Positions 57,321 through 64,000 of a stretch of DNA of 64,000 bases are shown piece after piece. The stretch comes from Nocardia neocaledoniensis (GTDB lineage: Bacteria > Actinomycetota > Actinomycetes > Mycobacteriales > Mycobacteriaceae): the NCBI RefSeq assembly GCF_003182135.1, contig NZ_QGTL01000002.1, positions 682,001 through 746,000 of the forward strand, given 5' to 3'. A program made the translations under genes and the position numbers. The notes below the pieces were generated by a model. It saw nothing but the letters and a program-made list of their open reading frames with translations, did not search any database and was not told where the DNA came from. How positions within the stretch are numbered: the first letter of the stretch is position 1; each line of letters opens with the position of its first letter.

Positions 57321-58195
57321 CGGTCGGCGTCCTCGATGCCGGCGAACAGGTCGGTCTCCGGGATGGCGGTGCGCACCCTCGTCTTGGCCAATTCGAACTC
57401 CTCGGTCGGCCAGAGCCGCTGCTGCATCTCCAACGGGATCGCGAAGAACGCCCCGTTCGGATCGATCTGAGTCGCGTGCGCGCGCAGGGCGTCGTCACGC
57501 TGGGGGAAATACTTCGAGCACTCGATCTGCGTGGTCACCCGGCTCCAGGTGTCGCCGCGCCGGTACTCGCGCATCCGGTCCAGCCACTCCTGCAGCGGGA
57601 ACTTCTCGCCGATGCGCTCGTACTCCTCGGCGAAGGTCTCCAGGCGCTTCATGCTGAAGCCGTGGTCGTAGTACAGCTTCGACGGCGTCCACGGTTCGCC
57701 CGCCTCGGGGAACTTCGTGGGGTCACCGGCCGTCTCGTACGCCGCCACCGACACCTCGTGGCATCGGATGTGGTCCGGATGCGGGTAGCCGCCGTTCTCG
57801 TCGTAGGTGGTGATGACGTGCGGCTTGAAGTCGCGCACCACCTTCACCAGCGCCTCGGTGGACTCCTCCAGCGGAACCAGCGCGAAGCAGCCCTCCGGCA
57901 GCGGGGGCAGCGGGTCGCCCTCGGGCAGACCCGAGTCGACGAAGCCGAGCCAGTGCTGGCGCACGCCGAGCGCGTGCGCGGCGGCGGCCATCTCCTCGCG
58001 CCGGACCTCCTCGATCCGGTCGAGGACACCGGGGGTGTCCATGGCCGGGTTCAGGATGCTGCCGCGTTCGCCGCCGGTCAACGTCACGACCAGGACGTCG
58101 ACGCCCTCGGCCGCGTACCTGGCCATGGTCGCGGCGCCCTTGCTCGATTCGTCGTCGGGGTGTGCGTGCACCGCCATGAGGCGAAGGCCACTCAC
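57317..58195 (-). CDS. mca: mycothiol S-conjugate amidase
   Basis: A 292-residue zinc amidase of the PIG-L/LmbE family. The zinc motif A-H-P-D-D-E is at 11-16, with a second site in G-G-Y-P-H-P-D-H. It cleaves mycothiol S-conjugates of toxins and drugs to mercapturic acids, a detoxification system confined to actinobacteria. GTG 58195 (V-S-G-L-R-L-M-A-V) aligns with the mycobacterial N-terminus. Confidence 0.95.
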   Translation of the reverse strand: MSGLRLMAVHAHPDDESSKGAATMARYAAEGVDVLVVTLTGGERGSILNPAMDTPGVLDRIEEVRREEMAAAAHALGVRQHWLGFVDSGLPEGDPLPPLPEGCFALVPLEESTEALVKVVRDFKPHVITTYDENGGYPHPDHIRCHEVSVAAYETAGDPTKFPEAGEPWTPSKLYYDHGFSMKRLETFAEEYERIGEKFPLQEWLDRMREYRRGDTWSRVTTQIECSKYFPQRDDALRAHATQIDPNGAFFAIPLEMQQRLWPTEEFELAKTRVRTAIPETDLFAGIEDADR

Positions 58196-58298
58196 GTCTC
58201 GTTCACCATCGCTCTCGCTCGCGGGTGTCAGAACTACGTTCCCTATAGTTCCATCCGACCCCCTGTTTGTTCCGACCACCCCCGGGAGCGAGAAACCG

Positions 58299-58757
58299 AT
58301 GACCGAGCCCGCACCGGACTCCGCCGCGGCCTCGGCCGCCGCCGCTGCCCGACACGCCGACCGCTACGGCAGGAAACCACCGGCGCGTCGAGGATGGCTG
58401 CTGGCCCTGCTCGGCGTCGGCGTGCTGGTCGCGGGCCTGGGCGTGGCCTATCTCGGTTTCCAGAAGTACGGCCCGAAGGCGATCGAGACCGAGCAGCTCG
58501 GCTACGTGGTCGTCGACGACTCCACCCTCACCGTGCGGATGAAGATCACCCGCGACGACCCGCAGCGCGACGTGGTCTGCATCGTCCGGGCGATGGACCG
58601 CGACACCGCCGAGGTCGGCAGGCGCGAAGTGCTGGTGCCCGGCTCCGAACACCCCAGCCTCGAGGTGACCACCACGGTCAAGTCCTCGTCCAGGGCCTCG
58701 GCGGGCGACATCTACGGCTGTACCGAGGATGTTCCAGGCTATTTGCGCCTCGGATAG
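58299..58757 (+). CDS. DUF4307 single-pass membrane protein (Rv1081c-like)
   Basis: A 152-residue protein. A basic N-terminal segment precedes one helix ([15 protein letters not shown]), followed by a ~100-residue extracytoplasmic beta-rich domain with C-I-V-R-A-M-D and Y-G-C-T. This is the DUF4307 layout. It diverges from mca and precedes greA, as in Mycobacterium. Function unknown. Confidence 0.87.
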   Translation: MTEPAPDSAAASAAAAARHADRYGRKPPARRGWLLALLGVGVLVAGLGVAYLGFQKYGPKAIETEQLGYVVVDDSTLTVRMKITRDDPQRDVVCIVRAMDRDTAEVGRREVLVPGSEHPSLEVTTTVKSSSRASAGDIYGCTEDVPGYLRLG

Positions 58758-58797
58758 CGGCCTCGCCTAGCCTGACCTGCATATTTATGAGACATGC

Positions 58798-58803
58798 TAA
58801 AAT
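58798..58803 (+). promoter_or_regulatory. -10 element TAAAAT of greA
   Basis: TAAAAT preceded by TGC stands out in the 237-bp DUF4307-greA gap and would give a leader of about 185 nt. Confidence 0.5.
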
Positions 58804-58811
58804 GGCCTGAT

Positions 58812-58838
58812 ACACGGTTCCGGGGCTCGGAGCCGTGT
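58812..58838 (+). repeat. hairpin at the start of the greA leader
   Basis: ACACGGTTCC and GGAGCCGTGT pair over 10 bp with one G-T pair and a 7-nt loop, just after the probable transcription start. It may stabilise the mRNA or attenuate it. The remaining leader to 58980 shows no ORF or riboswitch I recognise. Confidence 0.45.
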
Positions 58839-58994
58839 TTGCTGCATTGGCGGCCAGCGATGCTGTTCCGGGTTACGGGTTCACCCCCAGGATCGCTCCA
58901 GCCGTCGGGCCCGCGCATGCCTTCGCTTCGTCGGTAACGCGCGGGTTTCAGGGAATCCCGGTGCGCCGGGAACAACTACTAGGGAGTGATCGAG

Positions 58995-59486
58995 ATGACC
59001 GAGAATGTGACCTGGCTTACCCAGGAGTCGCACGACAGGCTCAAGGGCGAGCTGGACTCGCTCATTGCCAATCGTCCGGTCATTGCCGCCGAGATCAACG
59101 AGCGCCGCGAAGAAGGCGACCTCAAGGAGAACGGCGGCTACCACGCCGCGCGCGAAGAGCAGGGCCAGCAGGAGGCGCGCATCCGCCAGCTGCAGGAACT
59201 GCTGAACAACGCGAAGGTCGGCGTCGCCCCCACCAAATCCGGCGTTGCCCTGCCCGGCTCGGTCGTCACCGTGTACTACGACGGCGACTCCGACGACACC
59301 GAGACCTTCCTCATCGCGACCCGCGAAGAGGGCCTCGGCGCCACCAACCTCGAGACCTACTCGCCGAACTCGCCGCTGGGCGGCGCGCTGATCGACGCCA
59401 AGGTGGGCGAGACCCGCGAGTACACGCTGCCCAACGGCAACACCATGAAGGTGACGCTGGTCAGCGCCGAGCCGTACCACGGCTGA
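58995..59486 (+). CDS. greA: transcription elongation factor GreA
   Basis: A 163-residue protein with an N-terminal coiled coil and a C-terminal FKBP-like domain. [32 protein letters not shown] and [10 protein letters not shown] are nearly the mycobacterial sequence. It reactivates backtracked RNA polymerase by transcript cleavage. I chose ATG 58995 with GGGAG 9 nt upstream; GTG 58986 is too close to it. Confidence 0.96.
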   Translation: MTENVTWLTQESHDRLKGELDSLIANRPVIAAEINERREEGDLKENGGYHAAREEQGQQEARIRQLQELLNNAKVGVAPTKSGVALPGSVVTVYYDGDSDDTETFLIATREEGLGATNLETYSPNSPLGGALIDAKVGETREYTLPNGNTMKVTLVSAEPYHG

Positions 59487-59518
59487 GCCAGAGCCCGGCC
59501 CACCCGAACCCGAACGCG

Positions 59519-59551
59519 AGCGGCCGCATCCGAATCCCGGATGCGGCCGCT
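59519..59551. terminator. bidirectional terminator between greA and metB
   Basis: AGCGGCCGCATCCG and CGGATGCGGCCGCT form a perfect 14-bp stem with a 5-nt loop between convergent genes. Confidence 0.85.
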
Positions 59552-59571
59552 TCGTCATCTGTGAGTGCCCG

Positions 59572-60714
59572 TCAGCTCAGGGCCTGCTCGACATCGGCGA
59601 GCAGATCGCTGATGTCCTCGATGCCGACCGAGAGCCGGACCAGATCGGCGGGTACCTCCAGCTCCGAGCCCTCGGTGCTGGCGTGGGTCATGGCGCCGGG
59701 GTGCTCGATCAGCGACTCGATACCACCCAGCGACTCGGCCAGGGTGAAGATCTCGGTGCGCGAGCAGAACTTCAGCGCCGCCTCGCGGCCACCGGCCAGG
59801 CGCACCGAGATCATCCCGCCGCTGCGGCGCATCTGCTTCTGCGCGATCTCGTAGCCGGGGTGGGTGGGCAGGCCGGGGTAGATGACCTGCGAGATGGCCG
59901 GGTGGTTGGTGAGGAACTCGGCGATCACCTCGGCGTTGTCGCAGTGCTTCTCCATCCGCACGGCCAGGGTCTTGATGCCGCGCAGGGTGAGGAACGCGTC
60001 GAAGGGGCCCGGCACGGCGCCCGCGCCGTTCTGCAGGAACGCGAACGCCTTGTCGAGTTCCTCACTGTTGGTGATCAGCGCGCCACCGACGACGTCGGAG
60101 TGACCGCCCAGGTACTTGGTGGTCGAGTGCACGACGATGTCGGCCCCGAGCAGCAGCGGCTGCTGCAGGTACGGGGTGGCGAAGGTGTTGTCGACGACGA
60201 GCTTGGCGTCGGCCTCGTGCGCGATGTCGGCCAGCGCCGGGATGTCACCGATGCTGAGCAGCGGGTTGGTCGGCGTCTCGATCCACACGAGCTTGGTGTT
60301 GGGCCGGATGGCCGCGCGGACCGCGTCGAGGTCGGCGATGTGGGCGGGCGAGTGCTCGATGCCCCACTGGGTGAACACCTTGTCGATGAGGCGGAAGGTG
60401 CCGCCGTAGGCGTCGTCGGGGATGACGATGTGGTCGCCGGGCCGCAGCACCGCGCGCAGCGCGCAGTCGGTGGCGGCCATGCCGGAGGCGAAAGCCCGGC
60501 CGTAGGCGCCCGATTCGAGGGCGGCGAGGTTGGCTTCGAGCGCGGTGCGGGTCGGGTTGCCGGTGCGCGCGTATTCGTAACCGCCGCGCATCCCGCCGAC
60601 GCCGTCCTGGGCGAAGGTGGAGCTCGCGTAGATGGGGACGTTGACCGCACCCGTCTGAGGATCGGGTTCATATCCGGCGTGGATGGCCCTGGTCGAGAAT
60701 CCCAGCTCACTCAT
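59572..60714 (-). CDS. metB: cystathionine gamma-synthase
   Basis: A 380-residue PLP enzyme of the Cys/Met-metabolism family. The Schiff-base Lys200 lies in H-S-T-T-K-Y-L-G-G-H-S-D; Y-E-Y-A-R-T-G-N-P-T and E-T-P-T-N-P are conserved blocks. It joins cysteine to an activated homoserine to give cystathionine for methionine synthesis; a lyase role cannot be excluded from sequence. The greA neighbour matches Mycobacterium. TAGTCT ends 7 nt before ATG 60714. Confidence 0.93.
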   Translation of the reverse strand: MSELGFSTRAIHAGYEPDPQTGAVNVPIYASSTFAQDGVGGMRGGYEYARTGNPTRTALEANLAALESGAYGRAFASGMAATDCALRAVLRPGDHIVIPDDAYGGTFRLIDKVFTQWGIEHSPAHIADLDAVRAAIRPNTKLVWIETPTNPLLSIGDIPALADIAHEADAKLVVDNTFATPYLQQPLLLGADIVVHSTTKYLGGHSDVVGGALITNSEELDKAFAFLQNGAGAVPGPFDAFLTLRGIKTLAVRMEKHCDNAEVIAEFLTNHPAISQVIYPGLPTHPGYEIAQKQMRRSGGMISVRLAGGREAALKFCSRTEIFTLAESLGGIESLIEHPGAMTHASTEGSELEVPADLVRLSVGIEDISDLLADVEQALS

Positions 60715-60721
60715 GGGCCTC

Positions 60722-60727
60722 AGACTA
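60722..60727 (-). promoter_or_regulatory. -10 hexamer TAGTCT of a leaderless metB transcript
   Basis: On the minus strand TAGTCT lies 7 nt upstream of ATG 60714. Confidence 0.45.
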
Positions 60728-60802
60728 GTTGGCTCGTTCCGTGGCCCGATGCTGGGGTATCGGCCGTGCGCGAAGTGCCGGATTCGGGGCGCGGGCGGCG
60801 GT

Positions 60803-60808
60803 TAGGCT
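60803..60808 (+). promoter_or_regulatory. -10 hexamer TAGGCT of a leaderless acyl-CoA dehydrogenase transcript
   Basis: TAGGCT ends 6 nt before ATG 60815. Confidence 0.45.
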
Positions 60809-60814
60809 GACGCC

Positions 60815-61996
60815 ATGGTGACTGTGGAAGAGCTGTTCGCGATCGATCCGCTGCTCTCGCCGGAGGAGCGCGAGATCCGCGACACCGTGGCCGCGTTCGG
60901 CGAGCGCAGGCTGCGCCCGCACATCGCGGACTGGTTCGAGGAGGGCACCTTCCCGGCCAGGGAGATCGCCCCCGAACTCGGCAAGCTCGGCCTGCTCGGC
61001 ATGCACCTGGAGGGCTACGGCTGCGCCGGCGCCTCGGCCACCGCCTACGGCCTGGCCTGCCAGGAACTCGAGGCCGTCGACTCCGGCGTGCGCAGCATGG
61101 TGTCGGTGCAGGGCTCGCTGGCGATGACCGCGATCCACTTCTACGGGTCGGAGGAACAGAAGCAGCGGTATCTCCCCGCGATGGCGGCGGGCGAGACGAT
61201 CGGCTGCTTCGGCCTCACCGAGCCCGACTACGGCTCCAACCCCGGCGGGATGCGCACCAGAGCCAGGCGCGACGGCGACGATTGGGTGCTCAACGGCTCG
61301 AAGATGTGGATCACCAACGGCGCGGTCGCCGATGTGGCCGTGGTCTGGGCCTACGCCGAGGAGCCCGGCCAGGACCGGCCGCGGGTGCGCGGTTTCCTGG
61401 TGCCTGCGGGCACACCCGGCTTCACCACCAGGGAGATCCATCGCAAGCTCTCGCTGCGCGCGTCCCTCACGGCCGCACTGGATTTCGACGACGTGCGCCT
61501 GCCCGCCGACGCGGTGCTGCCCGAATCCCGTGGCCTGAGTTCACCGTTGGCCTGTCTGAGCGAGGCCCGCTTCGGCATCGTCTTCGGCGCGCTCGGCGCC
61601 GCCCGCGACTGCCTGGCCGCCGCGATCGATTACGCCCGCACCCGCGAGGTGTTCGACAAGCCGCTGGCCGGCTACCAGCTCACCCAGGCCAAACTGGCCG
61701 ACATGGCCCTCGAGCTCGGCAAGGGACAGCTGCTCGCGCTGCACCTGGGCCGGTTGAAGGACCGGCACGAGATCACCGGCGAGCAGATCAGCGCGGGCAA
61801 GCTCAACAGCACCCGCGAGGCCATCGCGATCGCCCGCGAGTGCCGAACCATTCTGGGCGCCAACGGAATCACCCTCGATTACCCGGTGTTGCGGCACGCC
61901 AACAACCTGGAGTCGGTGCTCACCTACGAGGGCACGGCCGAGGTGCACCAGCTGATCCTGGGCAAGGCGCTCACCGACGCCGACGCCTTCCGATAG
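60815..61996 (+). CDS. acyl-CoA dehydrogenase, glutaryl-CoA dehydrogenase-like
   Basis: A 393-residue FAD enzyme. The catalytic Glu372 in L-T-Y-E-G-T-A-E-V-H, and V-R-S-M-V-S-V-Q-G-S-L-A-M, are close to glutaryl-CoA dehydrogenases, where the Arg contacts the substrate carboxylate. G-C-F-G-L-T-E-P-D-Y-G-S-N-P-G and W-I-T-N-G are general family blocks. A role in lysine/tryptophan breakdown is plausible but no other pathway gene is adjacent. It diverges from metB. Confidence 0.88.
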   Translation: MVTVEELFAIDPLLSPEEREIRDTVAAFGERRLRPHIADWFEEGTFPAREIAPELGKLGLLGMHLEGYGCAGASATAYGLACQELEAVDSGVRSMVSVQGSLAMTAIHFYGSEEQKQRYLPAMAAGETIGCFGLTEPDYGSNPGGMRTRARRDGDDWVLNGSKMWITNGAVADVAVVWAYAEEPGQDRPRVRGFLVPAGTPGFTTREIHRKLSLRASLTAALDFDDVRLPADAVLPESRGLSSPLACLSEARFGIVFGALGAARDCLAAAIDYARTREVFDKPLAGYQLTQAKLADMALELGKGQLLALHLGRLKDRHEITGEQISAGKLNSTREAIAIARECRTILGANGITLDYPVLRHANNLESVLTYEGTAEVHQLILGKALTDADAFR

Positions 61997-62006
61997 GCCG
62001 GTCGGT

Positions 62007-62324
62007 TCAGCCGACCGGCACGTTCTCGGGCACGGGCGCCGGGCGGATCAGTCCGCCCGCGAAGGCGACGGCCAACGTCCCGAGCACCACGGCGGCCACG
62101 GCGATCGCGAGGGGAATCGTGATCGCTGTCGGGATGCCGAGCACGGTCAGCGTCGCCAATCCACCGGCGCCCCAGACGAACACGGCCACCAGCCGGCCGA
62201 ACAGCGGGGCGTACGGCCACCGGCGCAACGTCCGGCCGACTCCCTCGCGCGCCAGATACCCTGCGGCAGCGGGGATCACCGGGATCGCGCCGAGCAGCTG
62301 GATAGCCGGTTCGGTGACATTCAC
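62007..62324 (-). CDS. small membrane protein
   Basis: A 105-residue protein with about three hydrophobic segments (L-L-G-A-I-P-V-I-P-A-A-A-G, F-G-R-L-V-A-V-F-V-W-G-A-G-G-L, L-A-I-A-V-A-A-V-V-L-G-T-L). No recognised family. It is convergent with the dehydrogenase gene, 10 nt away. Confidence 0.65.
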   Translation of the reverse strand: MNVTEPAIQLLGAIPVIPAAAGYLAREGVGRTLRRWPYAPLFGRLVAVFVWGAGGLATLTVLGIPTAITIPLAIAVAAVVLGTLAVAFAGGLIRPAPVPENVPVG

Positions 62325-62449
62325 TACGGGCCCCTCCGCTCGCCGTGCCGATTAGCCGAACGTTGTCTCGAGTCGGTACTGCCCACTCAGAATCCACCCG
62401 GCGCGTTGTTCACGCAACTCCGCCGCGCCTCGCGTGCCACGACAACCCC

Positions 62450-62478
62450 TTGACCTGGTGAGTGATCCGCGTCACAAT
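62450..62478 (+). promoter_or_regulatory. sigma70-type promoter of the TetR/mycothiol-isomerase operon
   Basis: -35 TTGACC (62450-62455) and -10 CACAAT (62473-62478) with a 17-nt spacer. GTG 62485 follows 6 nt after the -10, predicting a leaderless transcript. Confidence 0.55.
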
Positions 62479-62484
62479 CTAATC

Positions 62485-63099
62485 GTGTTAGGTGAAACTA
62501 CTCGCGATAGGCAAGCCGAACGCCGTGAGGCGACGCGGCGGGAGATTCTGCAGGTCGCGTGGGAACTCGCCAGGGAGCACGGGCTCACGCAGTTCACCCT
62601 GCGCGATGTCGCCACCAGGGTCGGCATGCGGGCCCCCTCGCTCTACACACACTTCGCGTCCAAGCACGCGATCTACGACGCGATGTTCGGGCAGGCCTGG
62701 ACGGAATTCGAGGCCTACTCGGTCCGGGTGACAGCGGCGCTGCCCGCCGCGCCGCGTGCCCGGCTGCTCGCGACGGCCTACGGATTCTTCGATTTCGCAG
62801 TCGCCGATCTGGCCCGCTACCAGCTGATGAACCAGCGCACGGTGGCCGGATTCGAGCCGTCACCCGAGGCGTACGAGCCCTCACAGCGCGTCATGGGCAA
62901 CGCCCTCGCCCTCTTCGCCGAGGCAGGTGTCACCGATCGCGGTGACATCGAGATCTGGTTCAGCCTGATCGGCGGCCTCATCGATCAACAACTCGCCAAC
63001 GATCCCACCGGCGACAGCAGGCGCCGGCTGCTCGAACGGGCGATGACCATGTGGGCCGACAGCGTCGGCCTGCCGCCAGAACCGAGGCCCCCCCGATGA
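62485..63099 (+). CDS. TetR-family transcriptional regulator
   Basis: A 204-residue regulator. HTH L-R-D-V-A-T-R-V-G-M-R-A-P-S-L-Y-T-H-F near 37-55 and a helical C-terminal domain. GTG 62485 is chosen because a good leaderless promoter precedes it. Its stop overlaps the next gene (ATGA), so it is coupled to the DinB/isomerase protein it probably regulates. Confidence 0.9.
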   Translation: MLGETTRDRQAERREATRREILQVAWELAREHGLTQFTLRDVATRVGMRAPSLYTHFASKHAIYDAMFGQAWTEFEAYSVRVTAALPAAPRARLLATAYGFFDFAVADLARYQLMNQRTVAGFEPSPEAYEPSQRVMGNALALFAEAGVTDRGDIEIWFSLIGGLIDQQLANDPTGDSRRRLLERAMTMWADSVGLPPEPRPPR

Positions 63100-63860
63100 C
63101 CACCTCCACCCCGACACCGACCGCGCCGCGCCGTAGCGCGACACCCCACGCCGAGGCGGTCGCCCTGGCCGCGACCGAATACGAGCGCGTCGGACGCGCC
63201 GTCGCCGCGCTCGCGCCCGAGGACTGGCAACGCCCCACCGACTGCACGGACTGGACCGTGCACCAGCTCGTCGCGCACATGGTCGGCATGATGGCGATGA
63301 CGGCGTCGATCCCCGAGATGATCCGGCAGAACCGGATCGCCGATCGTCGGCCCGGCGGCGAGGAACGCCGAGTCGACGCACTCACCGCCCATCAGGTCGC
63401 CCGCTACGGCGCCCACACCCCCGAGGAACTGCGCGCCATGATCGCGCGCCTGGCCCCGCGCGCCACCGCCGCCCGCCGCCGCTTGCCCGCCTTCGTGCGC
63501 AAGCTGGCGATGCCGGGCACCGAGGAGGTCAACGGCGTCGACGAGCGCTGGACGGTCGGCTACCTCACCGACGTGATCCTCACCCGCGACCCGTGGATGC
63601 ACCGGATCGACCTGAGCCGCGCCACCGGCACACCGCACGAAATCACCGCCGAGCACGACGGCCGCATCGTCGACGGCGTGGTGCGCGAATGGGCGCAGCG
63701 CCACGGCGGCCCCTACCGGCTGACGCTGCACGGCCCGGCGGGCGGCACCTGGGCCGAGGGTGACGGACCCGCGCTGGAGCTGGACGCGATGGAGTTCTGC
63801 CGCATCCTGTCCGGTCGCGCGAGCGGTACCGGTCTGCTGGGCACCGAGGTGCCGTTCTGA
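63096..63860 (+). CDS. maleylpyruvate-isomerase-family mycothiol-dependent protein
   Basis: A 254-residue DinB-fold protein. W-Q-R-P-T-D-C-T-D-W-T-V-H-Q-L-V-A-H-M-V-G is the N-terminal hallmark. The metal His residues are expected at H-Q-L-V-A-H and at D-P-W-M-H-R-I-D. The family includes mycothiol-dependent maleylpyruvate isomerase and other thiol transferases; the substrate is unknown. ATG 63096. Confidence 0.85.
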   Translation: MTTSTPTPTAPRRSATPHAEAVALAATEYERVGRAVAALAPEDWQRPTDCTDWTVHQLVAHMVGMMAMTASIPEMIRQNRIADRRPGGEERRVDALTAHQVARYGAHTPEELRAMIARLAPRATAARRRLPAFVRKLAMPGTEEVNGVDERWTVGYLTDVILTRDPWMHRIDLSRATGTPHEITAEHDGRIVDGVVREWAQRHGGPYRLTLHGPAGGTWAEGDGPALELDAMEFCRILSGRASGTGLLGTEVPF

Positions 63861-63863
63861 GCG

Positions 63864-64000
63864 TCAGCTCGGCGCGGGCAGTTCCAGGTTCTCGCGGTAG
63901 GTCCCGCCCAGGTAGTCGGTGTCGACCAGGCCGCGGCGGCGCAGCTCGGGCAGCAGGCCGTTGAGCACGAAGTCGCCGGTGCGCGCGTCGGCGAGGCCGC
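63864..64000 (-). CDS. NtaA/SnaA/DszA-type flavin monooxygenase, partial at right edge
   Basis: The minus strand holds an open frame entering from the right edge and ending with TGA at 63864. It reads L-L-P-E-L-R-R-R-G-L-V-D-T-D-Y then T-Y-R-E-N-L-E-L-P-A-P-S. This is the typical C-terminus of nitrilotriacetate/dibenzothiophene-type FMN monooxygenases. Only about 45 codons are visible. Confidence 0.75.
   Translation of the reverse strand, partial: GLADARTGDFVLNGLLPELRRRGLVDTDYLGGTYRENLELPAPS

Overview
This window is chromosomal DNA of a high-GC actinobacterium, most likely Nocardia or a close mycolate-containing relative. The evidence is the high GC content, frequent GTG starts, mycothiol enzymes (mca and a maleylpyruvate-isomerase-type protein), many F420/LLM, TetR and lipoprotein genes, and the backbone gene set. 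From memory of Mycobacterium tuberculosis H37Rv, the same neighbours lie around Rv1079-Rv1098 (metB, greA, DUF4307, mca, a small membrane protein, a DUF255 protein, hemolysin III, a Z-prenyl synthase, coaA, glyA, desA2, phoH2, fum). Here that backbone is broken by accessory blocks.

Layout. 1-3.7 kb: 3' part of an RHS/YD-repeat polymorphic toxin with a lower-GC tip and a downstream candidate immunity gene. 3.8-7.2 kb: TPP-riboswitch-controlled thiamine-pyrimidine salvage operon (tenA, thiY, thiX, thiZ; minus strand). 7.3-11.9 kb: fumC, DesA2-like protein, LGFP lipoprotein, PIN-PhoH protein. 12.1-19.3 kb: mixed accessory genes (epoxide-hydrolase-like protein, TetR/FAD-monooxygenase divergon, LLM oxidoreductase, a frameshifted small ORF coupled to an RDD protein, secreted proteins, Uma2 nuclease). 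A degenerate copy of the LLM 3' end lies at 17.4 kb. 19.3-30.3 kb: glyA, DUF885 peptidase, coaA, lipoprotein, uppS pair, hemolysin III, class III adenylyl cyclase, DUF255 thioredoxin-like protein. 30.3-56.8 kb: large accessory block. 57.0-60.7 kb: mca, DUF4307, greA, metB. 60.8-64.0 kb: glutaryl-CoA-dehydrogenase-like protein, membrane protein, TetR/mycothiol-isomerase pair, and the C-terminal end of an NtaA/DszA-type monooxygenase running off the right edge.

Two multigene systems stand out in the accessory block. (i) At 32.5-43.7 kb an exporter-like MFS gene is followed by a tightly overlapping operon. It encodes an alpha-oxoamine-synthase-type PLP enzyme, both subunits of a methylcrotonyl-CoA-type carboxylase, and a complete Dpp/Opp-type ABC importer. 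I do not recognise this combination as a known pathway. (ii) At 47.9-56.3 kb there is an ethanolamine module: GAF-type regulator, aldehyde dehydrogenase, DUF779 protein, ethanolamine permease, EutB, EutC, and a HAD-type lipoprotein resembling phosphorylcholine phosphatases. A nearly identical 21-bp box lies 56 bp before the aldehyde dehydrogenase start and 54 bp before the permease start, which suggests one regulon.

Other structure: a VapC/Phd-type toxin-antitoxin pair whose promoter is one perfect 35-nt inverted repeat; a perfect 20-bp palindrome before hemolysin III; a MerR-type promoter before the LLM gene; and a recurring -10-like hexamer 6-7 nt before the start codon of at least twelve genes, indicating leaderless transcripts. 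No tRNA, rRNA, CRISPR array, transposase or integrase was seen.
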